Made by a program: the position numbers and the translations under genes
Part shown: in pieces, positions 10,421-21,925 of the stretch
How positions within the stretch are numbered: the first letter of the stretch is position 1
How the letters are laid out: each line of letters opens with the position of its first letter
NCBI RefSeq assembly: GCF_950295315.1
Contig: NW_026647360.1
Span: 23,263-87,262, forward strand
Direction: 5' to 3'
Length of the DNA stretch: 64,000 nt
DNA from: Erinaceus europaeus
Lineage: Eukaryota > Chordata > Mammalia > Eulipotyphla > Erinaceidae
The notes under the pieces: generated by a model
What the model was told of the DNA's origin: nothing
The model's database searches: none
Seen by the model: the letters and a program-made list of their open reading frames with translations, nothing else

Positions 10421-11429
10421 CTTTTTACCAGGTGATTTTGGTGTTAGTGTTTTGTACGTCTATTTGTATTCTAGAAGCCATGTAACTGGCCAGTAATGAT
10501 GTGCTCTCCAGATAAATGAACAGTGACTCCCACAGATATCAAGGGCACTATGCCTGGGGGCATTGCTTTGCCACATTGCTCATAGTTTATCTGGAAACCC
10601 TTCTATATAGGCACTATAAGGTCTGCATTAGCTTTTTAAAATCAGCAATTTAAAGGAAATTAGTTAATATCTGAAGTGCTCTTATCAGGAAGTATGTACC
10701 AAAAGGATACTTAGTTAGCATCTGAAAGCTCTAGACAAAGTCTACATCCCAGGGACAGCTGCTATTAGTGGGAGCTCTGTACCTCTTATCTGTAATCTAC
10801 TCTAGAGGACTTGATTAATACAGTGGGTCCTCTATTCAATAGGATGGTGCCCCTGAAAAATTGAGTAGTCCTCAAATGTGTGGGCTTGCTGGAAACAAGG
10901 TGTGGGTGCTCTTACCTGCACATGGACGGCACCTGAGGGCCTAGCAGGACCAGTATATTTTCTCCAGGACTTAGATATCGTACTTGCCCTGTGTGCAGAT
11001 GCTGAGTGGATCATGGGACCGGCTTTCACTTGACAGCTGGATCTGCTGCTAGAAGGCTATTGCATCTGCTTTGAGTCAACGTCTCAAGGAAGAGGCTCTC
11101 TCCAGGAGGAAGGAAAGCTAGGATTTCACTGAGCTAACATACTAGGATGCACGATTCTTGTGTTTATACTTTGTTAAGGTAACTTGTCAGGAGAATTAGT
11201 TGCAAGCATATATCAAAGGTATTTTTCCAATTCACTGCCAGGGAAGAACATGTAAGTATAATAACATAAGTATTTTTATTTTTTAAAAAGGCTAATTTAT
11301 ATCATTACAATTAGACTAAATAAAAAAATGTTTAGATAAAGATCAGTATCTTGGGAGACTGGTCACAGGTGACTAAACTATTTCCAAGATGGACAATCAC
11401 CTGGTGAATGCATTAGAAATATGCTAGAG
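10421..11429. other. Non-repetitive stretch
   Basis: About 1 kb without recognised repeats. The 65-codon minus ORF at 10,832-11,029 has no supporting context. Confidence 0.5.
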
Positions 11430-11741
11430 GGGGTCCGGGCAGTAGTGCAGCGGGTTAAGCACACACAGCATGAAGCACAAGGACCAGAATAAGGATCCGG
11501 GTTCGAGACCTCGGCTGCCCACCTGTAGGGAGGGGAGTCGCTTCACATACGGTGAAGCAGGTCTGCAGGTGTCTGTCTTTCTCTCCTCCTCTCTGTCTTC
11601 CCTTCCTCTCTCAGTTTCTCTCTGTCCTATCCAACAACAACAACAACAACAAGGGCAACAAAATGGGAAAAATGGCTTCCAGGAGCAGTGGATTCATAGT
11701 GCTAATCCTGGAGGCAAAAAGAAAAAAAAAAGAAAGAAAAG
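11430..11741 (+). mobile_element. SINE-B long tail, plus
   Basis: Head 'gggcagtagtgcagcgggtt', tail with (CAA)n then 'ccaggagcagtggattcata'. Part of the 'gcaggcaccaagccc' tail segment is deleted. Confidence 0.94.
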
Positions 11742-11745
11742 TAAA

Positions 11746-11954
11746 GGGCCAAGGTGGTGGTGTACCTGGTTGAGTGTGCGTGTTCCGTCTGCAAGGACCT
11801 CATTGCAAGCCACCAGTCCCCATCTCTGCAGAAGGCAAGGAGCTTCACAAGTGTGAAGCAATGTTACAAGTATCTCTCTCTCTCTCTCTCATATATATAT
11901 ATTATACATATATGTATTTCCCTTTACCCTCTCTGGCCTGTTAAAAAAAAAAAA
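11746..11954 (+). mobile_element. SINE-A, plus, diverged
   Basis: 'aaggtggtggtgtacctggt' head directly after the SINE-B tail. The B box is degraded. A (CT)n(AT)n run is at 11,874-11,912. Confidence 0.75.
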
Positions 11955-12904
11955 GGAAGAGAACAGTGGTAGAAAGCAAAAGGGTCACACAGAAAGTCAA
12001 TGTGAAAGGAGTTGTTGAATAGAGACTGCTATCGTGTGAATAAGGCTAAAGGGGTGTTCTAACGGGTGTACAGTCTTTCCTGATGGCAGCAGTGCGAGCC
12101 CTCACTCCTCTTAGGTCTGGATTGATAAGGGAGGGAGTTGTCATTAGACCTGAAGCAGGGAGTTGCTTAGATGGTGCTGTCTGGCTCTAGCTGACCCAGA
12201 CTGTCTGCAGGGGAGAGAGCCAAGGCTTGGATACCTGACCTCACACTCCTGCTGCTGCTTCTTGTTGGTGAGACAGAATCCAATATGGAAGGCCGGGGTG
12301 CCCGCAAATGCAGCCGTCCCAGGCTAACCTCCCAGTTTCAAGGGGTTGGGAGAGAAAAGTGTGGCTTGGAACTAGAGTGACCACTCAGTCAACATTTCAG
12401 GAGGGAGTCTTGAGTTCATTGAAATTTATCAGAAAGTAGCTTATGCAAGTTCTCGGTCATGGCCATTATCTTTCCAAAGGAGCACTTAATCACATCAGAC
12501 AACACCACCTTGCCCTGATTAGGAACAATTTTATTTCTCATTATGTGTAGCAGGAGTTGATCAGACTGGGCTTTTATTGAAAACCACCGTCTGGTAGGAG
12601 GCATAGTGTTTCCTGGCCTGTGAGTAGTGGCGGCTTTCAGAAAGAGAAAATCTTGTCCATGCTGCACGCCAGGGCAGGGTCAGAAGGGGTAAGCTCACCA
12701 CATCTCTGGAGGCTGCTGCCTTTCATAAACATGCTTTTATTGTGTATTTACTTTGTGTAGCCTCCCTGTCATCCCACGCAGACACCATAATGCACAAATG
12801 TCTGGGAACATGCCTCTTCATGCTGACAGCCATGTGTCAAACACCATAGCCATTTATTGAATGAATGCTCTAACTAGCTTCCAGCATGACAGTATTACTC
12901 CACT
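11955..12904. other. Non-repetitive stretch with an 83-codon minus ORF
   Basis: Unique-looking DNA. A minus-strand frame at 12,416-12,667 reads through 83 codons with a mixed, non-repetitive amino-acid composition. I do not recognise it, and no second exon or frame continuation is visible. It may be chance. Confidence 0.4.
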
Positions 12905-13070
12905 GCAGAAAGCATGGGTTCTAGAATAAGGACAATTTTGGTTTGATTATTGGTTCTACCTAGGAGATAGGAGTGCTTGAAAATTCCTTAATTCCTTTAA
13001 GCTGAAAGTCCTGCTCTTGAGAATGGAAATTATTAAGCATACCCCCCTGTTAAAGTTTGAAGTAGATATA
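12905..13070 (+). mobile_element. MIR, plus
   Basis: 'ttattggttctacctaggag' then 'ccttaattcctttaagctga' and 'gaatggaaattattaagcat' follow the MIR consensus (free-text tRNA head, CTCTGAGCCT core, GGRAATAATA end). Ancient and diverged. Confidence 0.55.
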
Positions 13071-13107
13071 TTGATAAGTACCTGCAGGGTTGAGAACATG
13101 ACTGCAG

Positions 13108-13210
13108 GGTGTAGGCAGAGCGCATAATGGTTATGCAAAGAGACTCATGCCTGAGGCTCCAAAGTACCAGGTTCAGTCCCCAGCACCACCATAAACCAGA
13201 GGTGAAGGGT
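13108..13210 (+). mobile_element. SINE-E, plus
   Basis: 'gcataatggttatgcaaaga', 'cctgaggctccaaagtacca' and 'cagcaccaccataaaccaga' mark this tRNA-derived family. 'gcataatggttatgcaaaga' recurs at 13,231-13,251. Confidence 0.7.
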
Positions 13211-13254
13211 AAAAAAACAACAACGTTTGATAGCATAATGGTTATGCAAAGAAC

Positions 13255-13848
13255 GTGACTTCAGACAACTGAGCAACAGAGTGACAGCTGTTACTGGCCT
13301 CATCTACCTATTGTTTAGTTTCATAAAAGAATATTTATAGTAAAAAAAAAAAGGAATCCTCTCAAACAAGGGATATTCATGGGGAATGTTTTCTCTTGAA
13401 GGAACAACTAGGGATTTGGTATGATTGATATTGCAAAAGATTGCTGGTCACATTGTTTAGTATAGTTGAAGACTAGCTTCTGTAGCACAGTCTGTCTCAT
13501 GGTAATGGCATGTGATAAATGCGAGAGTGTGTGTGTGGATATATATATATGTATATATTTTCCAGTGGAGATGTTCCTGAAATACTTAGGCATTTTTATT
13601 ACATAGAACATATTTTAATGTGTTAGGAACATTAATTTTGATATAAATTCTCATCTAAAGCTAAGGATGTTATATTAAAAAAAATTCAGCACTAGTGATG
13701 TCCCCTAGGCTGATTTTCCACATCCTTGTCATTAAATTATTCTCACTGTCTTTTTTAAGTGGCATTAAAAAAATCACATAGATGGTAAAACAAACAAAAC
13801 AAAGTGAAATGAAATAAGAAGCATTAATAAGTAATAATAACTTAAAAA
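13255..13848. other. Non-repetitive AT-rich stretch
   Basis: Short GT/AT run at about 13,524-13,560. Nothing else recognised. Confidence 0.45.
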
Positions 13849-13849
13849 T

Positions 13850-13985
13850 ACTTGGACATTGGAATCGGACTATCTTGAATTCAGGTGCTGACTCTTTTCC
13901 CAACCAAACTTGAGAATACTGATAGTCACTTGGTTTGCCTCAGTCTTCTTGGCTTTTATCTCTGTAACATAAGTCATCTAAAAGT
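13850..13985 (+). mobile_element. MIR, plus, diverged
   Basis: 'acattggaatcggactatct', 'ggtgctgactcttttcccaa' and 'tttgcctcagtcttcttggc' track the MIR consensus loosely. Confidence 0.5.
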
Positions 13986-14130
13986 ACTTCATACAATTAA
14001 TATAATATCAACACATGATCAAACGTCGTGATGTCTGATACCATTATCATTGTAGCTGTTTCCAATCTGGCTTGGTTAATACATCCTTGCCTACATGCCA
14101 ACAGACACCTGTTATCTACTGATATTTCTT

Positions 14131-14947
14131 TTTTAAAAATTTTTATTTATAAAAAGGAAACATTGACTAAACCATAGGATAAGAGGGGTACAACTCCACA
14201 CAATTCCCACCACCAGAACTCTGTATCCCATCCCCTCCCCTGATGGCTTTCCTATTCTTTATCCCTCTGGGAGTATGAACCCAGGGTCATTGTGGGATGC
14301 AGAAGGTGGAAGGTCTGGCTTCTGTAATTGCTTCCCCGTTGACCATGGGAGTTGACAGGTCGATCCATACTCCCAGCTTGCCTCTTTCTTTCCCCAGTGG
14401 GGAAGGGTTCTGGGGAAGTGGAGCTCCAGGACACATTGGTAGGGTTGTCTGTCCAGGGAAGTCTGGTCAGCATCATGCTAGCATCTGGGACCTGGTGGCT
14501 GAAAAGGGAGTTAACATACAAAGCCAAACAAATTGTTGACAAATCATGGACCTAAAGGCTGGAATAGTGCAGATGAAGAGTTGAGGGGGGTGGGATCCTC
14601 CATTTTGTAGATAGCTAGCAGGCATATTTTAGTTATATTCCAAAGGGCCTGTGGCTATACTAGCTTTTTTTTTTTTTTCCATGACCACAGAATGTGAGCT
14701 CAGATCTAGAGGGATCCAGAGGTCATATAGGCTCCTAAGCTGAATATGGGCCCCAGGTCACATCAAATTGATGGAGTTTACAGTCAACAATATTTATACC
14801 CCCTTCCCATATTAGGGAGCTACTCTCTTCCCTGATCCGGCTTTCTGGTCCTTTTCCCAGCCATGACATCATCTTCCCAGACAATAACTTGGATCCACCT
14901 GCATGTCAGATCTCAGGCTCAGGGGATAAAAGAAAAAAGAAAAAAAA
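14131..14947 (-). mobile_element. L1 3'UTR insertion with TSD, minus
   Basis: A complete 5'-truncated insert: inverted A tail and 'ttatttataaaaaggaaaca' at left, 3'UTR text 'ggagctccaggacacattgg', and an A-rich right edge. Flanks 'tctactgatatttctt' (14,115-14,130) and 'tctattgatatttctt' (14,949-14,964) form the TSD. Confidence 0.92.
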
Positions 14948-14964
14948 ATCTATTGATATTTCTT

Positions 14965-15284
14965 CCTAATCAACATTTGTACATTTTTAACAAAGACCTT
15001 GTAGAAATCATATACTCAGTTCACATGCCAAAGGATTATTTCTAGTGGTTGAAATCCCAGATCAACCCATAGATCAAAGTTGCATGATGGCCTCAATGAT
15101 GACTGACTCAACCTTTATTCTCATCCCTGCCTCCTTTTCCTTTGGTTGTTCCTGATCATAGAATAGCACTGAGCCGCACAAGGTTTCCTGTTTGCTGACA
15201 GAAACATGCTTTTGTATGGTTATTGACCATGTGGGTAGTTGTAGTCCATGCTAGGGATTGGTTTAGAAATGCACACTCCCAGAG
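14965..15284. other. Non-repetitive stretch
   Basis: Nothing recognised. Confidence 0.45.
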
Positions 15285-15415
15285 GGTTAAAGAACAGGAA
15301 AGCTCTCAGGGGAGGGGATGGGATACAGAGATCTGGTGGTGGGAACTGTGTGGAGTTGTGCCCCTCTTATCCTGTAGTTTTGCCAATGTTTTCTTTTTGT
15401 AAGCAAATAATTAAA
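15285..15415 (+). mobile_element. L1 3' terminus, plus
   Basis: 'ggggaggggatgggatacag', 'tggtggtgggaactgtgtgg' and 'cccctcttatcctgtagttt' are the exact inverse of the young L1 3' end at 14,150-14,240. Severely 5'-truncated. Confidence 0.85.
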
Positions 15416-15932
15416 TGCATGTTTCCTATAACCGTAGCCAAAACCATAGCCAATGAAATATGAGGCACACTTCCTCTCTTCTCCCAGGGTTTCTGGAAGA
15501 GAAACAAAAAAGTTTTCCCCTAGAAGGTAAACAGGGATGGATCATTCTAGCTTCCAGTCTTTGGGTGTTGATATGTGGCAGGTTGCTGCAGTCATCTTTC
15601 TATCATAATTTGCCAAGCCTGAGACAAGAGTTAATGTTCTAAGGAGAAAGGGAGTTCCTTCTTGAGGTTGTTTCTCAGCTGAAAATAGACCTACTTCAGG
15701 ACTTACTGCTTTATGGTAGATTAAACCTGTTTATTGCTTACACTATTTGGAGTTGAACTTTCTGTTACTTGCATGGGGGAAAAAGAACATCTAAATGATT
15801 CAACTCTGGGCATGAATAACCGATTTTCTCCTCTTCAGTAGGAGAAATCTTCTCCTCTTTCCCTTATTCAGAGAGAAGCTGGCTGTGGACAAATAGGAAT
15901 TACTTCATTCATTTTATAGACAAAAGACTCTT
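15416..15932. other. Non-repetitive stretch
   Basis: No gene or clear repeat. Confidence 0.45.
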
Positions 15933-15949
15933 GTCAACTCACTATTTTC

Positions 15950-16210
15950 TTTTTTTTAATTTCTTTATTGGAGAATATTATTGGAGAATTAATGTTTTAC
16001 ATTCGACAGTAAATATAATAACATGCATAACATTTCCCAGTTTTCTATATAACAATACAAACCCCACTAGGTCCTCTGTCATCCTTTTTGGACCTGTATT
16101 CTCCCCACCCACCCACCTGAGTCTTTTACTTTGGTGCAATACGCCAATTCCAGTTGAGGTTCTACTTGTGTTTTCTCTTTTGATCTTGCTTTTCAACTTC
16201 TACCTGTGAG
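15950..16210 (-). mobile_element. L1 (second 3'UTR type) with perfect TSD, minus
   Basis: Inverted A tail, then 'ttaatgttttacattcgaca' and 'agtcttttactttggtgcaa'. The 17-bp TSD 'gtcaactcactattttc' is perfect at 15,933-15,949 and 16,211-16,227, so the insertion is fairly recent. Confidence 0.9.
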
Positions 16211-16363
16211 GTCAACTCACTATTTTCATAGTTACTAGCATGACATCAAATCTTACTAGGATTTTAAAAAAGCAAAGCCTTTTTGTACTATTCCTTGTTG
16301 AATCTTGGTTACCTTAGAGATAACTTTGAGTATCTCTTGCAACATTTGACTTCATCAATGCTT

Positions 16364-16602
16364 TTTATTTTTTTTTGCCTCCAGGGTTATCACTGGAGTT
16401 TGATGCCACCCCCCCTCATTTTATTGGATAGAATAAAGAGTAATTGAGAGAGAAGGGGCAGGTAGAGAGAGAGGGAGAAAGACAGACACTTGCAGATCTG
16501 CTTCACTACTTGTGAAGGGACCCCACCCCCTGAAGTGGCTTGAACCGGGATTCTTGTGTTTCATACAATGTGACTTATCTGGGTGCACCACCGCCCACCC
16601 CT
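16364..16602 (-). mobile_element. SINE-B, minus
   Basis: 'tgcctccagggttatcactg' to 'accaccgcccacccct'. Internal deletions shorten the tail. Flanks 'catcaatgctttt' and 'catcaatacaattttt' suggest a TSD. Confidence 0.92.
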
Positions 16603-16620
16603 CCATCAATACAATTTTTA

Positions 16621-17419
16621 AAAGTCAGATTTTCCACATATAGTAGTTTCCTTATGAGATACATTCTTCTGAGAGATGTCAACTGGAGATATAAATTTTG
16701 CATAGGGGAAATTTCTTAGGAACGTAGAGGAACATTCTTGGAAGCACAACTTCTAGCAAAGTTGGTATAGTTACAGAAACAGAAAGACTAGCTGCTGTTG
16801 CCAGACCATATACTGGCAAAGGAGATGAATCCAATGTATGAACTTGCTTGCCTTTTGAAAGTAAAAGGTTGTGTGGTATTTATTTAAAGGCAGATCAATT
16901 TCTCTCCCAGACGAAATGAGGAAGAGATTAATTGAAGTCTTAATGAAACATAAAATTGGGCCTTGGTGATATTGCCTGCAACCATTGCTGACCCACACAC
17001 AAAAGCAGCCAGAATATTTACCTTATTGGAATGAGCCCTGGGGAGGCAGTGTGTCTGATTTTTATCTAGGAATCAAATCTCTTCACCTTGGTTCCTGTTG
17101 ACAGACTAATTTCCCAACTCACTGAATAAAGCAGGTACCTTTCCACCTTCCTTTAAGTCTACCTACAGAAGACATGATGACATTGATCTGGGCCCAGCAG
17201 GGCTAACTCTTAACACTTTACTGAAAAGAATTCCAGGAACCCAGGATGCAGGAAGGAAGCCCTGTTCCTTTCTGTAAGGGGTAGTAACAGCAATGCTTCC
17301 TCTAAAACAGCAGCTGGGATACACCACTTGAAGAAAGCTTCTGTTCTCATGCTTCTCTCTTTTTCATGTCATCCATTTTTCTAGTTGCATGACTAATTTT
17401 TTTTTCTTCACTTGCTTGC
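16621..17419. other. Non-repetitive stretch
   Basis: About 0.8 kb with no recognised feature. Confidence 0.5.
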
Positions 17420-17522
17420 TTCTTGAGGGTAAGCCCTTTCCTTGATGAATCTCCTTATATCCTTCTTGGAACAGTACCCTGGATATAGTAGGTGCTTGAT
17501 ACATCTTAACTAACTGATTATT
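17420..17522 (+). mobile_element. L2 3' end, plus
   Basis: 'gcttcttgagggtaagccct' then 'ggaacagtaccctggatata' and 'gtaggtgcttgatacatctt' follow the L2 3' consensus (CTCCTTGAGGGCAGGG ... GTAGGTGCTCAATAAAT). Confidence 0.65.
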
Positions 17523-17524
17523 GA

Positions 17525-18045
17525 GGTCAGTCTTTTCTAATTTTTATTCATTAGTGATTCCATATTGAGTTACAAAATTACAAGGTAACGGGACAACTCT
17601 GCACCGTTCCCACCACTGGAGTTCTGAGTCCCCAGCCCATCCATCGGAAGCCCCAGTAGCTCTCCCAAGGCCGCAGACACGTATCAGCTGTTATCTCTAC
17701 AACCATTTGTCTCTATTTGGCCCTTTCTGTTCTAAGATCCCATCTTCTTGCTTTCCAAGTCCCTCCTTTCACCTGTTACTACATCCAAATGTCCCTCCCT
17801 TTTTCCTCTTTTCTCTCCAGGTCCTGATGAAGTTGGAGTTCAGAACCCTGTTGTCATCTTCCCCCTGTCACTTCTCCCCCTCTGGGAGAATTTTTTTTTT
17901 CCAAAAATTCTTTATGGGGAGCAGAAGGTGGGAGTTCTGGCTTCTGTAATTGCTTCCCTGGTGGACATGGGCGTTGGCAGGCTGATCTATACTCCCAGCC
18001 TGTTTCTATCTCTCTCTCTAGTGGGGCAGGTCACCCTTTTCTCCA
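17525..18045 (-). mobile_element. L1 3'UTR, minus
   Basis: 'cattagtgattccatattga', 'ttctttatggggagcagaag' and 'ggacatgggcgttggcaggc'. An expanded T run is at 17,891-17,900. Confidence 0.8.
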
Positions 18046-18054
18046 GATCACGGT

Positions 18055-18200
18055 TTGATGTTTCCCTTTATTATTATTTATTTATTTTACCAGAGTCCTG
18101 CTCAGTTCTGGCTTTATGGTGGTGTGGGGAATTGAACCTGTGACCTTGGAGTCTCAGCATTAGCGTCTGTTTGCATAATCATTATGCTGTCTCCCCCACA
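18055..18200 (-). mobile_element. SINE-E, minus
   Basis: 'cagttctggctttatggtgg', 'tgaacctgtgaccttggagt' and 'tttgcataatcattatgctg' are the inverted SINE-E. Confidence 0.7.
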
Positions 18201-18345
18201 CTCCAATTCACAATTTGAAAAGTTGGGCTCCTTACTAGTTAGGTTCTAGTTAAGGATCATAGAAGGTTAATAGATTGTACTGTCTGATATCCAGTCTTCT
18301 AGGCTCAGAAAGAAGGTGGGTCTCCCACTGGGATGAGGGCAATTT

Positions 18346-18347
<2 letters not shown>

Positions 18348-18393
<46 letters not shown>
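18348..18393. repeat. (GA)n microsatellite
   Basis: Uninterrupted GA dinucleotide, about 22 copies. Confidence 0.98.
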
Positions 18394-18397
<4 letters not shown>

Positions 18398-18659
18398 CTG
18401 GAGAGTAGACAGACAAATCTTTGAAGCAAGGATGGAGGGCAGGACCCAGAGGAACAAAACACTTGGCAGAGTCTGCACTCTTCCCTTGGGACATAGCACC
18501 ATCACTATGGTAGTAAGGCTTTTAAACAGTGTCACTACTGACACTTACATCCTTATAGTGTTACTATTGCTCAATTTACTCTAAAGTTAATGAGACAGAT
18601 GACAGAAATTCTGCTGATGACTTTCTGTACCACACTTTTTGCAAACCCCACTTTTCAGA

Positions 18660-18660
<1 letters not shown>

Positions 18661-18701
<41 letters not shown>
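18661..18701. repeat. (CA)n microsatellite
   Basis: Uninterrupted CA dinucleotide, about 20 copies. Confidence 0.98.
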
Positions 18702-18703
<2 letters not shown>

Positions 18704-18773
18704 CAGTATCTATCTCAGGGCTCATAATCTACTGGAGAATATTAATAACAAAACAAGACATTACAATAATATA

Positions 18774-18878
18774 CTCCTCCTTTTTTTTGCCTCCAGGATT
18801 ATTGCTGGGGCTTGGTGCTTGCACTATTAATCTACTGCTCCTAGCAGCCATTTTTTCCCCATTTTAATTGGATAGGAC

Positions 18879-18936
<58 letters not shown>

Positions 18937-19067
18937 AGACTGCTTCACCACTTGTGAAATGACTCCCATGCAGGTGGGAAGCCGGGGGCTAGAGCCAGTA
19001 TCCTTGCATGGGACCTTGAGCTTTGTACTATGTGTACTTAACCGGGTGCACCACCACCTAATCCCCC
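18774..19067 (-). mobile_element. SINE-B with internal (GA)n, minus
   Basis: TSD 'acaataatata' at 18,763-18,773 and 19,068-19,078. The body holds an expanded GA run at about 18,891-18,930 in place of the usual purine-rich segment. Confidence 0.95.
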
Positions 19068-19129
19068 ACAATAATATAGTATTTATTTAAAATAGAAGTG
19101 CATGCATAATACTAAAACAAGGAACTATT

Positions 19130-19266
19130 TAAAAAAAGATTTACTTATGAGAAGAGGAGGGGGAAGAACCAGAGTGTTACTCTGTCAAATGCAATGCCAG
19201 GGACTGAGCCCAGAGTCTCATGCTTGAGAGGCCAATACTTTATCCACAATGCCGCTTTCTGGGTCA
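19130..19266 (-). mobile_element. SINE-C, minus, diverged
   Basis: 'atttacttatgagaagagga', 'cagagtctcatgcttgagag' and 'tatccacaatgccgctttct' are recognisable with many substitutions. Confidence 0.75.
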
Positions 19267-19575
19267 CTAAGACAAAGGAACATTAAGTGAAAGTCAATTT
19301 TGTATAATTAATCAGATGAAAATATAATCCAGCCATTGTAGCAGACAATTGTGACTTCTCTTCCAGTATTTGTTTCCTTTTTTTTCTGGTAAAGATATCT
19401 GATTTTTTTTTTTCCCAGTATAGTGCCTCCTTTCGATTCCAGGGGTTTGCTTGCACATTTTCCATGCCCCTCCAAGACTTAGGAAGGAGAAAATCATTCC
19501 GGTGTCAGAAATGTTGTTTTATTTTATCATTATTACTTATATTTTTGTAATTGCATAGACTTAGCCATTCCATGA

Positions 19576-19721
19576 AATTTTTTTTTCTGACAGTAAGAAA
19601 GAGACAGAGACAAAGGGAGAGAGGGAGAACTTCCTCCAGTGTGCTGGAGGCTAGGCTGGAACATGGGTTGCTTGCACGGCGAAACAGACACAGTATCTGC
19701 TGCACTATGTTGCCAGCCCAG
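19576..19721 (-). mobile_element. SINE-A-like, minus, diverged
   Basis: 'gacagtaagaaagagacaga' body, 'ctggaacatgggttgcttgc' and 'tgctgcactatgttgccagc' head. It is an older relative of SINE-A. Confidence 0.5.
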
Positions 19722-20084
19722 CAGCAATGTTATATTTTAATTCCTGATTAGAGAGATTGTTCCAGAAGCTGTCAGATGACCCAAGCTAGGTCATTCAAAA
19801 GTAATTATGGGATTTAAACAAAATAACTAGGAAGACTTTTCCACAGATTTGGAGTCAAGGTTGCACTGACTGAAAGAAAGGCTGAAACTTGAGGCCAGTG
19901 AAGTCTTCACTAAGGAAAGCCTGTGTGTGTGTGGCGGGGGGGGGGGGGGGGGGTGGCAGACAAAGGAGATACAGCCTGCAATAGGCAAAGGCAGAGATAG
20001 TGACTTTCAGTGATGTTGTTTGAGGCCTGGAATCTCTTGGAAACCACTGCACTTTACATTTCATGTACCAAAACTTTTTTTTTC
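19722..20084. other. Non-repetitive stretch with G18 run
   Basis: A homopolymer of 18 G (19,936-19,953) follows a short GT run. No gene is seen. Confidence 0.5.
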
Positions 20085-20190
20085 TGTTTGTTTGCTTTAG
20101 TCTTTTGTGGGGAAGAACTGCACTCAGGATCTCATACAAGCAAAACATACTTTCCATGACTGAGCTACCCTTGATCACTGAGCTACACTC
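20085..20190 (-). mobile_element. Old tRNA-like SINE fragment, minus
   Basis: 'ggatctcatacaagcaaaac' and 'ccatgactgagctacccttg' resemble the fragment at 62,770-62,835. Low certainty. Confidence 0.3.
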
Positions 20191-20214
20191 TTTATTTTAA
20201 TATTATTATTATTA

Positions 20215-20450
20215 CTAGTATTATTTGCCATCAGGGTTAGCATAGAGAATCCATCCCTGCACACCATCACTGTTCCTGGCAGCTAATTTTTTAAAATAAA
20301 GTGTGAGAGGCAGAGCTATGAAGAGTGTGGGGGGGAATAGACAGGAGTGACACCTGCATACCTGCTACATTGCTCATGAAACTTTCCCCCCTTGCTGGTG
20401 GGGACTGAAGGCTTGGACCCAGGCCCTGGGCATAGGAGCCTTATTGAGGA
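20215..20450 (-). mobile_element. SINE-B, minus, old
   Basis: 'gccatcagggttagcataga', 'cacctgcatacctgctacat' and 'gtggggactgaaggcttgga' track SINE-B with many changes. The head is degraded. Confidence 0.6.
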
Positions 20451-20704
20451 GAGACTGTCATGGTTGTTTCCACAAGGATATCGTTCCGCATCTCTCCAAG
20501 ATGGGCGTCCGTCATCCCTTGCCTTTGACCCAGCCATGATCCCTGGGTCCCTAATACCCCCAGCACCTGCACTTCATCGGTTTGCTGACATCCTCTCCAG
20601 TCCTGTTTTTATTTTTTATTTTCTTCCAAAGAACATAGTCCATTAAGGTTTCATCTTGTGTTATCACTTACCTTGTTTCTTGGGTCCCAGCTATGACATT
20701 TAAT

Positions 20705-20710
<6 letters not shown>

Positions 20711-20764
<54 letters not shown>

Positions 20765-20768
20765 GAGA
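20711..20768. repeat. (GA)n microsatellite
   Basis: About 28 GA copies with one GG interruption. It leads into an old SINE-like segment ('ctgcaccatccatggacact'). Confidence 0.97.
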
Positions 20769-21000
20769 ACAAAACACTACTGCACCATCCATGGACACTT
20801 ACTTGGTCTTCCTAGCTTTCATATGGTGCCAAGGACATCATCAGGGCCTCATCCCTGCAAGGTACTTTTCCCTGGTTCAGCAGCTTTAGTCTTTTGTTAT
20901 GTTTTTGGAACCCGAGCCTTACACAGACTATACTTTCCTTCAAATAGAGAGATAGACAAGCAGAGACAAAGTTTCCCATTATCTTTTAGATACACTGTAT

Positions 21001-21349
21001 TTTTTTTTTCCCTCCTCCAGGGTTATTGCTGGGCTTGGTGCCTGCACCATGAATCCACCGCTCCTGGAGGCCATTTTTCCCCCCTTTTGTTGCCCTTGTT
21101 GTAGCTTCGTTGTGGTTATTATTATTGCCCTTGTTGATGCAATTCATTGTTGGATAGGACAGAGAGAAATGGAGAGAGGAGGGGAAGACAGAGAAGGGGA
21201 GAGAAAGATAGACACCTGCAGACCTGCTTCACCACCTGTGAAGCGACTCCCCTGCAGGTGGGGAGCCGGGGGCTCGAACCGGGATCCTTACACCGGTCCC
21301 TGCGCTTTGCACCACATGCGCTTAACCCACTGCGCCACCGCCCGACCCC
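21001..21349 (-). mobile_element. SINE-B full length, near consensus, minus
   Basis: From 'ctccagggttattgctgggc' to 'cgccaccgcccgaccccc', with few changes from the other young copies. TSD gatacactgtattttttt flanks it. Confidence 0.98.
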
Positions 21350-21365
21350 CTGATACACTGTATTT

Positions 21366-21522
21366 TTTTAAAAAATATTTTATTTATTTATTAATGAGAA
21401 AGATAGGAGGAGAGGGAGAAAGAACCAGTCATCACTCTGGTACATGTGCTTCCGGGGATTGAACTCAGGCCCTCATGCTCAAGAGTCTAATGCTTTATTC
21501 ACTGTGCCATCTCCCAGACCAC
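21366..21522 (-). mobile_element. SINE-C, minus
   Basis: 'tttattaatgagaaagatag' to 'gtgccatctcccagaccacc'. It uses the same cactgtat target as the preceding SINE-B. Confidence 0.95.
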
Positions 21523-21611
21523 CACTGTATGTTTTTTTCAGTCATGGTTTCACATATGCATCATTTTGCTGCTCTGGGACACTTTCCTCATTCAGAAAAA
21601 AAACTAGATAG

Positions 21612-21914
21612 AGGGGGCCAGGTAGTAGCGCAGCAGATTAAGCGCACATGGTGCAAAGCACAGGGACCGTCTCAAGGATTCTGGTTCAAGATCCAAGCTC
21701 CCCACCCACAGTGGGGGGGGGGGGTTGCTTCACAAGTGATGAAGCAGGTCTGTAGGTGTCTATCTTTCTCTCCCCCTTTCTGTCTTCCCCTCCTCTCTCA
21801 ATTTCTCTCTGTCCTATACAAAAATAGCAATAGCAATAATAATAACAACAAGGGCAACAAAATGGAAAAAATAGTCTCCAGGAGCAGTGGATCCCCAGCA
21901 ATAACCCTGGTGGA
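21612..21914 (+). mobile_element. SINE-B long tail, plus
   Basis: Head 'ccaggtagtagcgcagcaga', poly-G run at 21,712-21,724, tail 'ctccaggagcagtggatccc'. TSD aactagatagag / aactagacagag. Confidence 0.95.
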
Positions 21915-21925
21915 AAAAACTAGAC

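Noticed and set aside
11430..11530. tRNA-like A and B boxes in many SINEs
   Set aside because: Heads are tRNA-derived but lack a foldable cloverleaf and acceptor end. They are SINE promoters, not tRNA genes.
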